Shown here piece by piece: positions 6,354-6,572 of a stretch of DNA of 6,572 nucleotides (positions are counted from its first letter, which is position 1; each line of letters begins with the position of its first letter). The stretch spans positions 1-6,572 of the forward strand of contig JAEXPL010000219.1 of NCBI GenBank assembly GCA_023446865.1, in the 5' to 3' direction. The position numbers were made by a program, and so were the translations under genes. The stretch is from Verrucomicrobiota bacterium. Lineage in GTDB: Bacteria; Verrucomicrobiota; Verrucomicrobiia; Opitutales; Opitutaceae. The notes beneath the pieces were generated by a model. It searched no databases and was not told where the DNA came from. It saw nothing but the letters and a program-made list of their open reading frames with translations.

Positions 6354-6417
6354 GGTTGCCGGTGGACGGAGGGTGGTTGCCGTGGCGCGGGCGGTTGCCG
6401 AATGGCGGTGATCGGTT
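6354..6417 (+). repeat. Threefold GGTTGCCG direct repeat in a divergent spacer, possible operator
   Basis: GGTTGCCG occurs at 6354-6361, 6375-6382 and 6393-6400, and a partial copy GGTT at 6414-6417. Start-to-start steps are 21, 18 and 21 bases, near two helical turns. The last copy ends about 12-30 bases before the ATG at 6429, and the first is 88 bases from the divergent start at 6266. The array could be a regulator-binding site for either gene. A nearby GCCCGC-A-GCGGGC palindrome at 6326-6338 has no T-run. No promoter elements could be assigned. Confidence 0.35.
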
Positions 6418-6428
6418 AACTCCGCGCC

Positions 6429-6572
6429 ATGAATCGTCGTTCCTTCTTGCAACGCTCCGCGCTGGCGGTCGCCGCCGGCCTTCTCACCCGACGGCTGGCC
6501 GCGCAGACCCCCGTCGCGGCGCCGTCCGCGCCGGCCGCGGCCGCGCCGCGGGTGGAGTTCGTGCCGTTGCGC
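6429..6572 (+). CDS. N-terminus of a Tat-exported protein (cut by window edge)
   Basis: Only the first 48 codons are present. The N-terminus MNRRSFLQRSALAVAAGLL contains the twin-arginine motif N-R-R-S-F-L-Q followed by a hydrophobic core and a likely cleavage site near LAAQ (residues 23-26). The mature part begins with an Ala/Pro-rich linker and then RVEFVPLR. It should be exported folded through the Tat translocase, as is common for cofactor- or metal-binding enzymes. The enzyme domain lies outside the window. The stub recalls Tat-exported metallo-beta-lactamase-fold hydrolases, but eight residues cannot establish that. No Shine-Dalgarno is visible before the ATG; the Tat motif at the correct distance supports the start. 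Confidence 0.85.
   Translation, partial: MNRRSFLQRSALAVAAGLLTRRLAAQTPVAAPSAPAAAAPRVEFVPLR

Noticed and set aside
6267..6452. In-frame 5' extension of the small membrane protein to an ATG at 6452
   Set aside because: It would overlap the Tat-exported protein gene and its spacer. The added residues look like non-coding translation, and the downstream ATG puts the membrane helix at the N-terminus.

Overview
This is a GC-rich (clearly above 60% by eye) bacterial chromosomal window with six protein-coding genes, two of them cut by the window edges. Codon use is strongly G/C-ending and several starts lack a Shine-Dalgarno sequence. One gene encodes a long secreted or anchored protein of degenerate helical W..DP..AA..W..LP..R repeats. 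Together these suggest a member of the Verrucomicrobiota, perhaps Opitutaceae. That assignment is inference from style; the window holds no rRNA or marker gene to fix it.

Layout, left to right. Bases 1-1865 (minus) hold the N-terminal 621 residues of a large exported alpha-helical repeat protein of unknown function that continues past the left edge. A 212-base divergent spacer follows, carrying four TGTCA boxes at helical-turn spacing. A plus-strand two-gene unit comes next: a three-helix membrane protein with a C-terminal OB-fold of the NfeD/YuaF/YqiJ kind (2078-2686) and a flotillin (2750-4198). It is closed by a strong hairpin terminator at 4223-4257. Convergent to it on the minus strand lies an apparently active rhomboid intramembrane serine protease with a C-terminal GYF_2 domain (4352-5488). 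Its 313-base upstream spacer contains a cluster of short palindromes and the terminator of the next minus-strand gene. That gene (5802-6266) encodes a small membrane-anchored protein with a possible PH-like domain. A second divergent spacer with a threefold GGTTGCCG direct repeat leads to the start of a Tat-exported protein (6429 to the right edge).

Functionally, the OB-fold protein and the flotillin form the well-known bacterial membrane-microdomain pair (YuaF-FloT and YqiJ-YqiK types). The adjacent rhomboid is another integral membrane protein, and SPFH-family scaffolds are known partners of membrane proteases, so a functional link is conceivable. Convergent orientation gives no operon evidence for it.

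I found no RNA gene, CRISPR array, insertion sequence or prophage signal. The least explained items are the rhomboid-GYF_2 fusion, the repeat protein, and the two phased direct-repeat arrays in the divergent spacers. I see no convincing evidence for a wholly new multi-gene system.
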